DNA of 59,224 nucleotides, from assembly GCA_013151745.1 (NCBI GenBank), contig JAADHS010000233.1, positions 1-59,224 of the forward strand, given 5' to 3'. Source of the stretch: Gammaproteobacteria bacterium. Lineage in GTDB: Bacteria > Pseudomonadota > Gammaproteobacteria > JAADHS01. Numbering within the stretch: the first letter of the stretch is position 1; the number at the start of each line of letters is the position of its first letter. This document shows positions 1-8,924 of this stretch, piece by piece. The notes under the pieces were generated by a model. It was not told where the DNA came from and did not search any database. It saw only the letters and a list, made by a program, of their open reading frames with translations. The position numbers were made by a program, and so were the translations under genes.

Positions 1-97
1 GAGATTTGAAAATAAAATGGGTTTAGCTATTGTGAGGGTGATAAGCAAGATCACGAGCACGTGTATGCAAGACGGCAATGATACCTAGTATCCCCTC

Positions 98-1468
98 ATA
101 GGTGTTCGGGATTAATTATCTAAAATATCAATAACTTGTGGGAAACTCCCTCTCAATCCGTTAGATTGTTTGTGCAAGCAAATAATTTATCGGAAGAAAA
201 GGAGTTCACCGTGGAAAAAGATAGCATTCTAAATGTGCTTAAGCAAACGTTTAAACAAGTCATTCCAGCACAAGATAAACGAACAAAACTACCTCACTTG
301 AAATTTGTCTCAGGTTTTATTTTTTGTTTTCTCGGCGATACAAAAACTTCTTCTTTGGAAGCGATTAGGCGATTCATGATCAACACGTTTGAAATGTCCA
401 TTGGTAAAGGGACTTTCTGGGAACGTTTATCCAGAAATAGATTGAAAAATATTCTACGTGACATACTGGCGGATTTAATAAAGAAACTCCCTTCCCAAGT
501 CATCGCAGGAGAAGAAATACTCAGCAAGCTAAAAGTAACGTCAATACTGCTCATTGACTCAAGTTCAATATCGCTTTGGGACGGTGCCCAAGAATCCTTT
601 CCTGGCACTCGAACGTACGCGGGAATTAAGTGGCATGCCTGCTTTAATCTATTGTCTGGAAAAATGGAGTGGTTCTCAACATCATCGACATCAGTGAATG
701 ATCGAAAGTATTTTCCCAACGTGGATGGGTTAAAAGGAAAACTGATTATTTTTGACTTAGGCTATTGGGATTATAGTCTCTTCAGTGAGATTGCTTTAGC
801 ACAAGGGTTCTTTCTATCAAGGATTAAAAGCAATGCGGTGGTCTCGATTAGTGAAATTGTAAAAGGGATTAGCAGTGAGTTAATTGGCGAAAAACTATCT
901 TCAATTCACCTGAAAAAGAGACGCGGAAGAATTATCGAATTTTATGGCGAAGTCGGATGTAAAAACCCTAAACGTCATAGAATTATTGGGTTTTGGAATA
1001 AAACAGATAAAAAATATCACTGGTATGTTACTAATCTTGACGTGTGTTCATCGGCAATCTATTCGCTCTATCGAATTCGTTGGCAAATTGAATTAATATT
1101 CAAAGGTTGTAAGCGTTCGTTAAACTTGGATGGTAAAACGACATCAAACAATAATAACATTATTGAATCGTTGATATTGTCCTCCATCATTGCCAGTTTT
1201 GCGATGCACCTTGTTTATAGAGAAAGTGCGAAAGGACTGACAAGTCGACAAAAATTGGCAGTATCGTTTCAAAGGTTAAATCATGTGGTCGTCTTATTAG
1301 CGCAAGATTTTATAAACTATTTAACACTGGCCAACTATTTTAAGAAATTGAGCAGAAAAATTAAATTACTATCTCGTGAGATATATGAGAAAAATCATGA
1401 GCACAGACGTACGACGTTACAGATTTTAGCTGACGACTTGAAGTGCGGGTAAAATCCCGAACACCTAT
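98..1468 (+). mobile_element. IS4-family insertion sequence, 1371 bp, complete
   Basis: The element is bounded by a perfect 16-bp inverted repeat, ATAGGTGTTCGGGATT at 98-113 and its complement at 1453-1468, and encodes one transposase whose stop codon abuts the right repeat. No target-site duplication is visible: the left flank reads TATCCCCTC and the right flank GGTGAATCA. The right flank is a hipA pseudogene, but bases 1-97 do not read as the missing hipA 5' part in any frame. The copy may therefore have mediated a deletion or recombined with another copy. Confidence 0.9.
211..1452 (+). CDS. IS4-family DDE transposase
   Basis: This is the transposase of the surrounding IS, 413 aa from the GTG at 211. 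That start was chosen because AAAAGGAG lies at 197-204; the frame is open upstream to 136. It has the IS4-type RNase H-fold catalytic triad: D about 116 in LLIDSSS, D about 182 in IIFDLGYWD, and E about 294 in the family's Y-R-E-K signature, here YRIRWQIELIFKGCK. A basic C-terminal tail follows. All catalytic residues are present and the frame is intact, so the element may still be active. The IS4 subgroup cannot be told by eye. Confidence 0.93.
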   Translation: MEKDSILNVLKQTFKQVIPAQDKRTKLPHLKFVSGFIFCFLGDTKTSSLEAIRRFMINTFEMSIGKGTFWERLSRNRLKNILRDILADLIKKLPSQVIAGEEILSKLKVTSILLIDSSSISLWDGAQESFPGTRTYAGIKWHACFNLLSGKMEWFSTSSTSVNDRKYFPNVDGLKGKLIIFDLGYWDYSLFSEIALAQGFFLSRIKSNAVVSISEIVKGISSELIGEKLSSIHLKKRRGRIIEFYGEVGCKNPKRHRIIGFWNKTDKKYHWYVTNLDVCSSAIYSLYRIRWQIELIFKGCKRSLNLDGKTTSNNNNIIESLILSSIIASFAMHLVYRESAKGLTSRQKLAVSFQRLNHVVVLLAQDFINYLTLANYFKKLSRKIKLLSREIYEKNHEHRRTTLQILADDLKCG

Positions 1469-2622
1469 GGTGAATCAGGCTGCTTTACTTACCGGTTAAC
1501 GGGACAGCAGTGACCTTAAATAAAGATACTTTTCTCGGATTGCCTGGTTTATTAGCGGATGCCTTACCGGATAAGTTTGGTAACAGTATGATTGATGCGT
1601 GGCCGCAATGGCCGGGACAGCGCAAGCTTTAGCCCCGTTGAGCGTCTTTGTTATACGGGCCGGCGTGGTATGGGGGCCTTGGAGTTTGAACCCGCAATGA
1701 TGGGGAAATTTGATGCTTCGGTTTCTGTAGAAGTATCAGACCTGGTTGCGCTCGCACAGGATGTAATGAAAGAAAAAAAATTCTAGAAACAGAATTGGGC
1801 TGTGCTGAAAACGAAAATTCGGATGCCATTTTGGACATTCTTCGAGTCGGTACGTCGGCTGGAGGGGCAAGACCCAAAGCTGTGATTGCGATGGATGATC
1901 AAGGCCATATTCGATCGGGTCAAGTCAAGGCACCTGTGGGTTATGATTATTGGTTGCTTAAATTTGATGGTGTGACTGATCTGGAGCTGGGTGAACCCAG
2001 AGGCTACGGGCGTATTGAATATGCTTATTATTTAATGGCAAAAGCGGCCGGTATCACGATGACGGAATGCCGGTTGCTAGAAGAAAATGGTCGTGCGCAT
2101 TTTATGGCAAAACGGTTTGACCGGGTGGATGATAAAAAACTTCATATGCAATCTCTTTGTGGTATTGCCCATTATGATTTCAATAGAGCGGGTGTCTATA
2201 GTTATGAGCAAGCTTTTACCGTGATGCGCAAGTTACGTTTAAGTAAAGCGGAAGCTGCTGAGCAATTCAAGCGTATGGTCTTTAGTGTTGTGACTCGTGA
2301 CCTTGATGATCATACCAAAAATATTTCTTTTTTAATGGCCGCCGATGGTAAATGGACATTATCACCCGCATACGATGTCACTTATGCACACAACCCTGCC
2401 GGAAAATGGACCCATCAACATCAGATGAGTATTAATAACAAGCGTGATGGTTTCAGTCGGCAAGATCTCATCACCCTTGCCGACTCTATTAATTTAAGTC
2501 AAGCGGATGAAATAATTAATCATGTGGTGAGTGCAGCAGAAAAATGGCCTGAATTTTCTAAAACAGCAGGAATAAAGTTTAAAGTTATGGATGAAATTAA
2601 AAGCAATCATCAGCTACTATAA
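1469..2622 (+). pseudogene. hipA: HipA-family Ser/Thr kinase (toxin), decayed
   Basis: HipA kinases phosphorylate targets such as glutamyl-tRNA synthetase and cause growth arrest; they are normally paired with HipB. Here the coding sequence is split over frames. Segment 1 reads TFLGLPGLLADALPDKFGN. Segment 2, from about 1592, reads GRDSASFSPVERLCY and stops at 1786. Segment 3, from about 1786 to 2622, reads ILRVGTSAGGAR, then WLLKFDG and the catalytic DDHTKNISF with LSPAYDVTYA. There are frameshifts near 1600 and 1785. The N-terminal 60-80 residues are absent because an IS lies directly upstream, and no hipB is visible. Segment 3 (275 codons, TTG at 1795) keeps the kinase core but lacks the N-terminal lobe, so it is probably non-functional. 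Confidence 0.85.
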
Positions 2623-2691
2623 ACTTTTTCTATCACTTCCCGATAAACCCGCGTTGTCAGGAGGCTTTCCCAGTCTCAGAGGAGAATAGAC

Positions 2692-3837
2692 ATGCTCATC
2701 CACACGGTAAAAGTTCTGTTGACGATGATTGTGTTGTCGTTTGCATTAACCCCTCTCGTGGTATTGGGTCAGGACACGGTTAAAACGGAAGAATATTCGC
2801 TGCGAATCACAACGCTAACCACTGGCCTTGAACATCCATGGGGGCTTGCATTTTTACCCGATGGCCGTATGTTAGTGACGGAACGTTCAGGCCGTTTGCG
2901 TGTCATCTCTGAAAAAGGTGTGCTTGACTTCAAACCGGTAACGGGTTTACCTCAAATTGAGAGCGACGGTCAGGGTGGTTTGTTGGATATTGTTCTTCAT
3001 CCAGATTACGCGAAAAATGCCTGGCTCTATTTTTCTTATGTGGCATCGGGCAAAGACGGCAGCGGTACGGAGGTGGCGCGTGCCCGGCTTGATGGTTATC
3101 GCCTCAAAGATGTCCAGATCCTATTTCGTATGGAGCCCAAGCTGCGTAGCACGCATCACTTCGGCTCGCGACTGTTGTTTGATGAGCAAGGCTATCTTTA
3201 TATTACGTTGGGTGACCGGGGTGATAAAAATGAAGCGCAACAATTAAATAATCATGCGGGTACAGTGGTTCGCTTGCACGACGATGGCAGCCTGCCCCCG
3301 GATAACCCTTTTAGCAAGCACAATCATGCCAAAGCAGAAATTTATACTTATGGCCATCGTAACGTGCAAGGCATTACTCAAAATCCTTGGAGTAAGGCAA
3401 TTTGGGTGCATGAACACGGCCCTCAAGGGGGGGATGAAGTTAATATATTGAAACCGGGAACGAATTACGGCTGGCCAATCATCACCTACGGCGTAAGTTA
3501 CGGTCTGGGTTTTAAAATTGGCGAAGGTACGGCGAAAGAAGGCATGGCTCAACCCATTTATTATTGGGTTCCTAAATCTATTGCGCCCTCCGGCATGGTT
3601 TTTTATAACGGTAATTCGTTTCCTGAGTGGCGTGGTGATTTGTTTTTGGGTGCGTTGCGCGATGAAATGCTGGTCAGGTTGGAGATCAAAGGTGAAAAAG
3701 TGATGAAAGAAGAGCGTCTATTAAAGGGAAAATTGGGGCGCATTCGCAATGTCAAAATGGGCCCCGACGGTTATCTTTATTTGCTTGTGGATGATGCTCG
3801 TAACGGTAAGCTGGTCAGGCTGGAACCTGCGAAATAA
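2692..3837 (+). CDS. PQQ-dependent aldose sugar dehydrogenase (YliI/Asd type), periplasmic
   Basis: Soluble six-bladed beta-propeller dehydrogenase of the glucose/sorbosone family; relatives oxidise aldoses in the periplasm using PQQ. It has 381 aa with an N-terminal signal peptide (hydrophobic core about residues 8-24). Family motifs include LEHPWGLAFLPDGRMLVTER near residue 47, STHHFGSRLLFDEQG, YGHRNVQG, HGPQGGDE and NYGWP. The start is supported by AGAGGAG eight bases upstream. It is followed 27 bp later by a PqqU-like receptor in the same direction. PQQ dependence is inferred from the family. No PQQ synthesis genes occur in the window, which fits use of imported cofactor. Confidence 0.9.
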   Translation: MLIHTVKVLLTMIVLSFALTPLVVLGQDTVKTEEYSLRITTLTTGLEHPWGLAFLPDGRMLVTERSGRLRVISEKGVLDFKPVTGLPQIESDGQGGLLDIVLHPDYAKNAWLYFSYVASGKDGSGTEVARARLDGYRLKDVQILFRMEPKLRSTHHFGSRLLFDEQGYLYITLGDRGDKNEAQQLNNHAGTVVRLHDDGSLPPDNPFSKHNHAKAEIYTYGHRNVQGITQNPWSKAIWVHEHGPQGGDEVNILKPGTNYGWPIITYGVSYGLGFKIGEGTAKEGMAQPIYYWVPKSIAPSGMVFYNGNSFPEWRGDLFLGALRDEMLVRLEIKGEKVMKEERLLKGKLGRIRNVKMGPDGYLYLLVDDARNGKLVRLEPAK

Positions 3838-3864
3838 TGGTTTGATACAGAGAGTCGCAATGAC

Positions 3865-5922
3865 GTGAAAACGCCTGGATTCATAACTCCATGGGTATAT
3901 TACACCATCTTGCTTATTTGTTTTCCTTTTGTCTCTGTGGCGCAAATACGGACTTCTTCGGAACCCCTTCGTATTACAATTACTGCCGGACGTCTAGACA
4001 ACGTTTTGGCGGAAACGCCCGCGGCGGCCAGTGTGCTGACCGATGATGCCCTCCACGGCGGGCGCCAGCAACTCGGCCTGGACGAAGTTCTTGCCGGTGT
4101 CCCCGGTGTTTTTGCGGTTAACCGCTATAATTTTGCACAAGATTTACGTCTATCCATTCGCGGCTTTGGTGCCCGGGCTAATTTCGGTATCCGTGGCGTG
4201 CGTATTTTGATCGACGGTATTCCCGCGACGACACCAGATGGCCAATCGAGCGTCGATGATATTGATCTTGATATTTTGGAACGCATAGAAATCATCCGTG
4301 GCCCCGCAGGGGCACTTTATGGTCCTTCTGCGGGCGGAGTGCTGAGTCTAAAAACTCAACAAAGCAGGACGACGCCTAATGTAGTAGGTAGTCTAAAGAG
4401 TGGTGCTTACGGTGTTCGTGAAATTCGTCTTAAGGGCAGCAATACGCACGGTAACCTGGGTTATGCGCTTAATGTTGCACGACTGTCTATCGATGGCTAT
4501 CGAGCGCAATCTGCTGCCGAAAGAGAAGTATTCAATGGCCGGTTAGACTATAATTTTAAAAATAACGGTGAACTGACGGCGACACTGGCGTTGCTTGATG
4601 CACCATTAGCGCAAGATGCGGGTGGGCTGACGATAGAACAAGTACGTGCCGACCCGCGCCAGGCGGCACCGCTTAGTTTGCGCTTTGATACCGGCGAATC
4701 TGTGCGTCAGCAGAGACTGGGTTTGCACTCTCGCCATCCTCTTGCCGATGGCTCTGAAGTGCGCTTAAGTGGTTACTTTGTACAGCGCGACTTTGCTAAT
4801 CGCTTGCCATTTAATATCATCGAATTGGATCGCCGTTTTGGTGGCGTGGGGGTGGAATATCAGCGTGAAACGCAGTGGTTCGGTGCATTTGGACGATGGC
4901 TACTGGGCGTTGATCTCGACTATCAAAACGATGAGCGCCGTCGTCGTGAAAACCTGGACGGCAGGGCAGGGAATTTACGTTTTAATCAGCGCGAAAGCGT
5001 GATGAATAACGGTGTTTTTATCGCCTACGAACAACAACTGACGCAACAGTTACGCCTGGATGTTGGCTTACGTTATGATCGTTTGCGTATTGTGGCGAAT
5101 GATCGCTTTTTGAGTAACGGCGATGATTCAGGTGTCGTAAATTTTGCGCATTGGAGTCCGAGCGCTGCGTTACTCGTGCAAGCAGGCAGGGCCATTCAAC
5201 TTTATGCTCGTATTGCGACGGGTTTTGAAACCCCGACGACAACTGAACTTGCACGTATTGATGGTAGCGGTGGTTTTAACAGTACGTTAAAACCGGCAAC
5301 GTCAGTGAATTATGAAATGGGTGCGCGTGTCATGCTCGCGCCCAATATACATATAGAAGCTGCATTATTTCAGATTAACGTTGACGATCAACTGGTTCCT
5401 TTTGAAATCGTCGACTCACCCAATCGCTTCGCTTTTGAAAATGCCGGTCGTTCTCGCAACCGAGGTTTGGAATCGGCGCTGTCTTTTGGGGAGTACTCAG
5501 GATGGGGGTTACAACTGGCGTACACTTATTCGGATTTCAGATTCATTGAGTTTACCGATAAAAATAATTTGGCACTGACGGGTAATAACTTTCCCGGTGT
5601 ACCTGTTCATTTGTTGAATTTGGAATTGCGGCATCGTCACTCATCAGGTCTTTATACCGCTCTTGAGACTCGGTATACGGGTCGTTATTACGCAGATAAT
5701 CTCAATACCGTTGACATTATTTCATCTTTCAATAGTAGCTTGCGTCTAAGTTATCCCCATTTTGTTGGTCATTGGCGGATTAATGTCTCTGCTGGAGTCA
5801 ATAATCTTTTCGATGAAAACAGCTACTCAAATGTGCGTTTGAATGCTAATGCGGGGCGTTACTTCGAACCTGCACCAGGCCGTCATGGATATTTGGGGCT
5901 TAGTGTGGGTCGTGATTTTTAA
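3865..5922 (+). CDS. pqqU: TonB-dependent receptor, probable PQQ receptor PqqU (YncD-like)
   Basis: Outer-membrane active transporter, 685 aa: signal peptide (about 1-27), plug domain (about 35-150), then a 22-strand barrel. It starts at a GTG; the alternative would be internal. From memory it shares long blocks with E. coli YncD, renamed PqqU after being shown to import pyrroloquinoline quinone: the plug block FAQDLRLSIRGFGAR with DGIPATTPDGQ, the GFETPT block, and the terminal GRYFEPAPGR. Its position directly after a PQQ-dependent dehydrogenase supports the same substrate. A siderophore role cannot be excluded by eye, but the neighbour and the matching blocks make PQQ the better guess. The last residue is Phe, as expected for BAM recognition. 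Confidence 0.82.
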   Translation: MKTPGFITPWVYYTILLICFPFVSVAQIRTSSEPLRITITAGRLDNVLAETPAAASVLTDDALHGGRQQLGLDEVLAGVPGVFAVNRYNFAQDLRLSIRGFGARANFGIRGVRILIDGIPATTPDGQSSVDDIDLDILERIEIIRGPAGALYGPSAGGVLSLKTQQSRTTPNVVGSLKSGAYGVREIRLKGSNTHGNLGYALNVARLSIDGYRAQSAAEREVFNGRLDYNFKNNGELTATLALLDAPLAQDAGGLTIEQVRADPRQAAPLSLRFDTGESVRQQRLGLHSRHPLADGSEVRLSGYFVQRDFANRLPFNIIELDRRFGGVGVEYQRETQWFGAFGRWLLGVDLDYQNDERRRRENLDGRAGNLRFNQRESVMNNGVFIAYEQQLTQQLRLDVGLRYDRLRIVANDRFLSNGDDSGVVNFAHWSPSAALLVQAGRAIQLYARIATGFETPTTTELARIDGSGGFNSTLKPATSVNYEMGARVMLAPNIHIEAALFQINVDDQLVPFEIVDSPNRFAFENAGRSRNRGLESALSFGEYSGWGLQLAYTYSDFRFIEFTDKNNLALTGNNFPGVPVHLLNLELRHRHSSGLYTALETRYTGRYYADNLNTVDIISSFNSSLRLSYPHFVGHWRINVSAGVNNLFDENSYSNVRLNANAGRYFEPAPGRHGYLGLSVGRDF

Positions 5923-6088
5923 TGAAAAGCACACATAAGGCTCGAACGGGGTCTTTGATGGGTTGATTTGGTGACGCTAAGTGACTTTCAGAAAAAACGA
6001 TTCCGAGTCTATGTTTCTAGGGTAAACTTGTTGACGTACTTGTGCTACTCTCAGTGACTTGTCGTCAAAACAACAACAGGATAGGGGT

Positions 6089-6568
6089 ATGATATATCTA
6101 TTTTGGTTTTTAGCTGCAGCAATATTGTTTTTGGTTATTATGAAATATCGTGCTGCGAAAACAAAACATCAAGCTGCTGGTAATGTGGTATTTGCAAAAT
6201 ATACTTTTGATAAACTTTCCGTTGATGATCAGAATAAAGTGAAAGAGAAGGCCGCGCAAATAGCCAGTGAAACGGTTCGTGATGAAATTGAGCAGTATGG
6301 CTGGTATGCCGTAGCCATGCATACACTCAACATTCCTTCCGCAATACCCGATAATCCATCCTGGTATCATACTAAGCGGCCTGATGTGTTACGCCCCAGT
6401 GATTTAATGCTCAGATCGGTTTTAATCTTTCTCAATAGAAACTATAACCTGGATATCGAACTTGCGGGTATTGCTTCAAAAAAAAAAGAAAAGCCAGTGA
6501 TAAGCTCAGAATCAGATCAAGAAGAGCCAAAAAAACTCAATAAACCTGATGAACAAAATAAGGGTTGA
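6089..6568 (+). CDS. Small single-pass membrane protein of unknown function
   Basis: Not recognised. It has 159 aa from the ATG at 6089, chosen because AGGATAGGGG precedes it; the frame is open from a TTG at 6059. One N-terminal transmembrane segment (about residues 2-17) is followed by a basic stretch, a middle soluble part with Trp/Tyr-rich motifs (EQYGWYAVAM, NPSWYHTKRPD) and a charged Lys/Glu-rich C-terminal tail. It is probably anchored with the C-terminus in the cytoplasm, given the positive charge after the helix. It stands alone between pqqU and a convergent YkgJ-type gene. Confidence 0.6.
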   Translation: MIYLFWFLAAAILFLVIMKYRAAKTKHQAAGNVVFAKYTFDKLSVDDQNKVKEKAAQIASETVRDEIEQYGWYAVAMHTLNIPSAIPDNPSWYHTKRPDVLRPSDLMLRSVLIFLNRNYNLDIELAGIASKKKEKPVISSESDQEEPKKLNKPDEQNKG

Positions 6569-6593
6569 GTGACCATTAAAGGTTGCGATCAAC

Positions 6594-7331
6594 TCAGGTT
6601 TTGGTATCGCGGCTGGAAAGGCGCTCCTGCCCTTTCTTTTCTTCAGACAAGGGCGTGAAAATAATCTTGCCTTGGCACCATTGAGCATAGGCTTTTGGGT
6701 TATTTAAAACAACATTGAGAGCTTGAGAAAGTTCGTAGGTATTGCCATCCAGATTTTTCTTTTTCAGACTGTGATGCAAACTTTTGAGAAAGCTCATTAC
6801 ACCCAGCGATAATCCTCTCACGCTCAGTGCACCGTGAACCGGGTTGTCTGGCTCTTTGTAGCTTTTGATGCAGGATTCAACATCAAGTGAATGATATTTA
6901 CGACACATACCGGGTCTGACGGCATAAATAGAACAGGTATTCGTAATTAGCAACGGGCAAGTAATGCGAGTGCTGCTATATTCCTGGTTGGATAAACCCC
7001 TTGCACGCTCAGCGGTTTCTGAAACGGCTAACTTTATATTAGATAATGCTTCTGTTGAGAGCTTTTTTTCTAGATAATCTTTAATGCGAAAAATTTCGGG
7101 TAAAAAGGCTTCGATAAGAAAATGCTTACAACAATAAGTACAGCCTTCTTTACAGGCTAATTTAATATTGTATTTTTTGGTGTTTTGTTCGAAATAAAGA
7201 TCAATTTTTTGATGCACAGAGTGCACCGCTGAAGACATTGTTTTTGGGGAAACGGAGTGTTTAAATAATTTTATTAACCTTTTTCTTTCTGTTTTTTCGA
7301 TTTTTTGAGTTTCCAGCAATACTTCATCCAT
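6594..7331 (-). CDS. YkgJ-family cysteine-cluster protein
   Basis: 245 aa. It has the conserved cysteine pattern of the YkgJ/CxxCxxCC family (putative zinc or iron-sulfur chelating domain): C60-x3-C64-x2-C67-C68 in CKEGCTYCC, then CPLL...TCSIYAVRPGMCRKYHS (about 124-146) and a further Cys. It has an N-terminal charged helix and no signal peptide, so it is probably cytosolic. The biochemical function of the family is not established. It is transcribed toward the preceding small membrane-protein gene and ends 25 bp from it. Confidence 0.85.
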   Translation of the reverse strand: MDEVLLETQKIEKTERKRLIKLFKHSVSPKTMSSAVHSVHQKIDLYFEQNTKKYNIKLACKEGCTYCCKHFLIEAFLPEIFRIKDYLEKKLSTEALSNIKLAVSETAERARGLSNQEYSSTRITCPLLITNTCSIYAVRPGMCRKYHSLDVESCIKSYKEPDNPVHGALSVRGLSLGVMSFLKSLHHSLKKKNLDGNTYELSQALNVVLNNPKAYAQWCQGKIIFTPLSEEKKGQERLSSRDTKT

Positions 7332-7411
7332 TTTAAAATATCCCTTGTGATTTTCGTTTTTTTTAAACCCTATCGTTGTATAAATTGTAGGTGCAGGTGC
7401 TTTTAGAGTAG

Positions 7412-7479
7412 TATATACCTGTAGCGATTAAGGTTTGGTGTGATTGTACGCCCTTTTTATTCCCTCGCTACGATTTCTA
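7412..7479 (+). repeat. Partial copy of the TATACCCG palindromic element
   Basis: The left half of the repeat family described at 24288-24449 is present: TATACCTGTAGCGATTAAGG, then TTTGGTGTGATTGTACGCCC and ATTCCCTCGCTACG. The similarity stops where a TTCTCGGACAA repeat begins at 7480, and no right arm follows. It looks like a copy truncated by a later insertion or deletion. Confidence 0.6.
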
Positions 7480-7499
7480 TTCTCGGACAACCTCCTAGG
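7480..7499 (+). repeat. Short repeat TTCTCGGACAACCTCCTAGG (copy 1 of 3)
   Basis: The same motif occurs at 13367-13387 (plus strand, TTCTCGGACAACCTTCTAGG) and at 9841-9858 (minus strand, TTCTCGGACAAGCTCCTA). All three lie in gaps flanking or inside the pldA-urease region. It looks like the end of a small repeat element. Confidence 0.5.
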
Positions 7500-7645
7500 G
7501 AAAGTTGAGATGCTAGACGAAGAAATGCAGGAGCGGTTTTAGTGACCGTAGAGCCATAGAGGAAGGCATGACGGAGTGTAACGAGCGAAGTATGAGCGGT
7601 GTTATACGCAGTCGTGCCGAACGCAGGGCGATCGGGGCAAAAGGA

Positions 7646-8695
7646 ATGGGTTGTCGCGTAAGCGAGGCGATTTTTGGCAGGGACGCCAAAAATCTCTACC
7701 GAGGTAGAGGCACTAAAAAAATACGGTTAATACTCTTCGTCCTTACCTGTTTGGCAACCTCTCTGCCTGTTTTTTCTCAAACAAAAAATGAGGCCGTTGA
7801 AGCTTGTATTGCTGTATCCAGCAGAACAGCACTTGATGATCAAACGCTGGGTGAATTACGCCAGCAGTGTCAAAAGCAGACAGGCAGCCTTATTGGTAGA
7901 CGAATAGCATTTGAAAATGCAGCATCGCGTAATCCTTTTTCTATTTTGCCACATAAACCCAATTATCTGTTACCTGTTACCTATTCTGATGTCAATGAAA
8001 AACCATACAGGGGTAGCTTACAGGGCTATCGTTTTGATGATATAGAAGCAAAGTTTCAAATTTCCGTCAAATATATTGCCGTTGAAAATTTTTTTATTGA
8101 TGACCTGGGTCTGCACATAGCTTTTACCACAACAAGCTGGTGGCAATCATATAATAGTGAAATTTCCGCACCTTTTCGAGAAACCAACTATGAATCTGAG
8201 TTGATTTTCAGTTACAAAAAACCCTGGTCACTCGCTGGACTAAACGTGACACATTCTTCTCTCTCTTTAAGCCACCAGTCCAACGGACAAGCGAGTGAAT
8301 TATCCCGCAGTTGGAACAGGATTGTTGGCAGCCTCATTTTTAGTCGTGACAATGTTATCTGGAACCTGAAAGCCTGGTGGCGTTTTCCTGAAGATAATAA
8401 AAAGAGTTCAAATGATCCGGTTGGAGATGACAATCCAGATATAGAAAAATATATGGGATATGGTGAGTTAAGTGCATTATGGAAGCTACCTAAAGAACAT
8501 AATATTGATATGTCGCTACGCAATAATTTGCGGCGTGACAATAAAGGCGCTATCCAGCTAGGTTGGTCATTTCCATTCAATAAACAGTTACGATGGTATG
8601 TTGAATATTTCAATGGTTATGGTGAAAGTTTAATTTACTATAACTACTCTGTTTCACGTGTTGGTCTCGGTGTTAAACTCACTGACTGGTTATAA
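7646..8695 (+). CDS. pldA: Outer-membrane phospholipase A1 (OMPLA)
   Basis: Ca2+-dependent dimeric outer-membrane phospholipase that hydrolyses surface-exposed phospholipids. The catalytic region is intact: HQSNG (His and Ser nucleophile) followed by SRSWNR with the conserved Asn. The C-terminal half has typical amphipathic strands. The start is unclear. The natural signal peptide seems to begin at KKIRLILFVLTCLATSLPVFS (about 7711), but the codon before it is ACT, not a start. The nearest in-frame ATG with a Shine-Dalgarno-like AAAGGA is at 7646 (349 aa); another ATG is at 7568 (375 aa). Two hairpins lie between 7646 and the hydrophobic core. The 5' end may have been replaced by a repeat insertion, so expression is uncertain. 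Confidence 0.85.
   Translation: MGCRVSEAIFGRDAKNLYRGRGTKKIRLILFVLTCLATSLPVFSQTKNEAVEACIAVSSRTALDDQTLGELRQQCQKQTGSLIGRRIAFENAASRNPFSILPHKPNYLLPVTYSDVNEKPYRGSLQGYRFDDIEAKFQISVKYIAVENFFIDDLGLHIAFTTTSWWQSYNSEISAPFRETNYESELIFSYKKPWSLAGLNVTHSSLSLSHQSNGQASELSRSWNRIVGSLIFSRDNVIWNLKAWWRFPEDNKKSSNDPVGDDNPDIEKYMGYGELSALWKLPKEHNIDMSLRNNLRRDNKGAIQLGWSFPFNKQLRWYVEYFNGYGESLIYYNYSVSRVGLGVKLTDWL
7669..7709 (+). repeat. Tandem hairpins in the 5' part of pldA
   Basis: GATTTTTGGC at 7669-7678 pairs perfectly with GCCAAAAATC at 7685-7694 (6-nt loop). It is followed at once by CTCTAC-CGAG-GTAGAG at 7694-7709. Both lie inside the reading frame if pldA starts at 7646, just before the signal-peptide core. They resemble the end of an inserted repeat rather than ordinary coding DNA. 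Confidence 0.6.
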
Positions 8696-8768
8696 TTAGA
8701 CAACAGAAAGAACGAGTAAACTGGACACATTATCAGAAAAATGATTTTTTAGTCAGGTGATAACGATA

Positions 8769-8864
8769 ATGCAACGAAAAAACTTTAGTTTTAATTTGAA
8801 TCATAAATTTATTTGTTTTGTAATTTTAATTACGCTGCTGTTCGCGTGTTCACATGTACTTTAA
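8769..8864 (+). CDS. Possible 31-aa lipoprotein-like peptide
   Basis: A short frame starts MQRKNFSFNLNHK, continues as a hydrophobic stretch and reaches LLFACSHVL before TAA, so it has a basic N-terminus, a hydrophobic core and a lipobox-like LFAC. AGGTGATAACGATA precedes the ATG, giving a weak ribosome-binding site. After lipid modification only four residues would remain, smaller than entericidins. It lies alone between pldA and ureD. It could be a chance frame. Confidence 0.3.
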   Translation: MQRKNFSFNLNHKFICFVILITLLFACSHVL

Positions 8865-8924
8865 GATTTGGTTTTTTAGATTGCTGTCTTGATTATGAGG
8901 TTCATTTTATTCATTTGGGGAATA

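Noticed and set aside
1-97. Remaining N-terminal part of hipA left of the IS
   Set aside because: All three plus-strand frames were read; none resembles the HipA N-terminal domain and each has stops.
1592-1786. Separate 64-aa gene
   Set aside because: The text (GRDSASFSPVERLCY, RRGMGALEFEP) is the middle of HipA; it is one segment of a frameshifted pseudogene.
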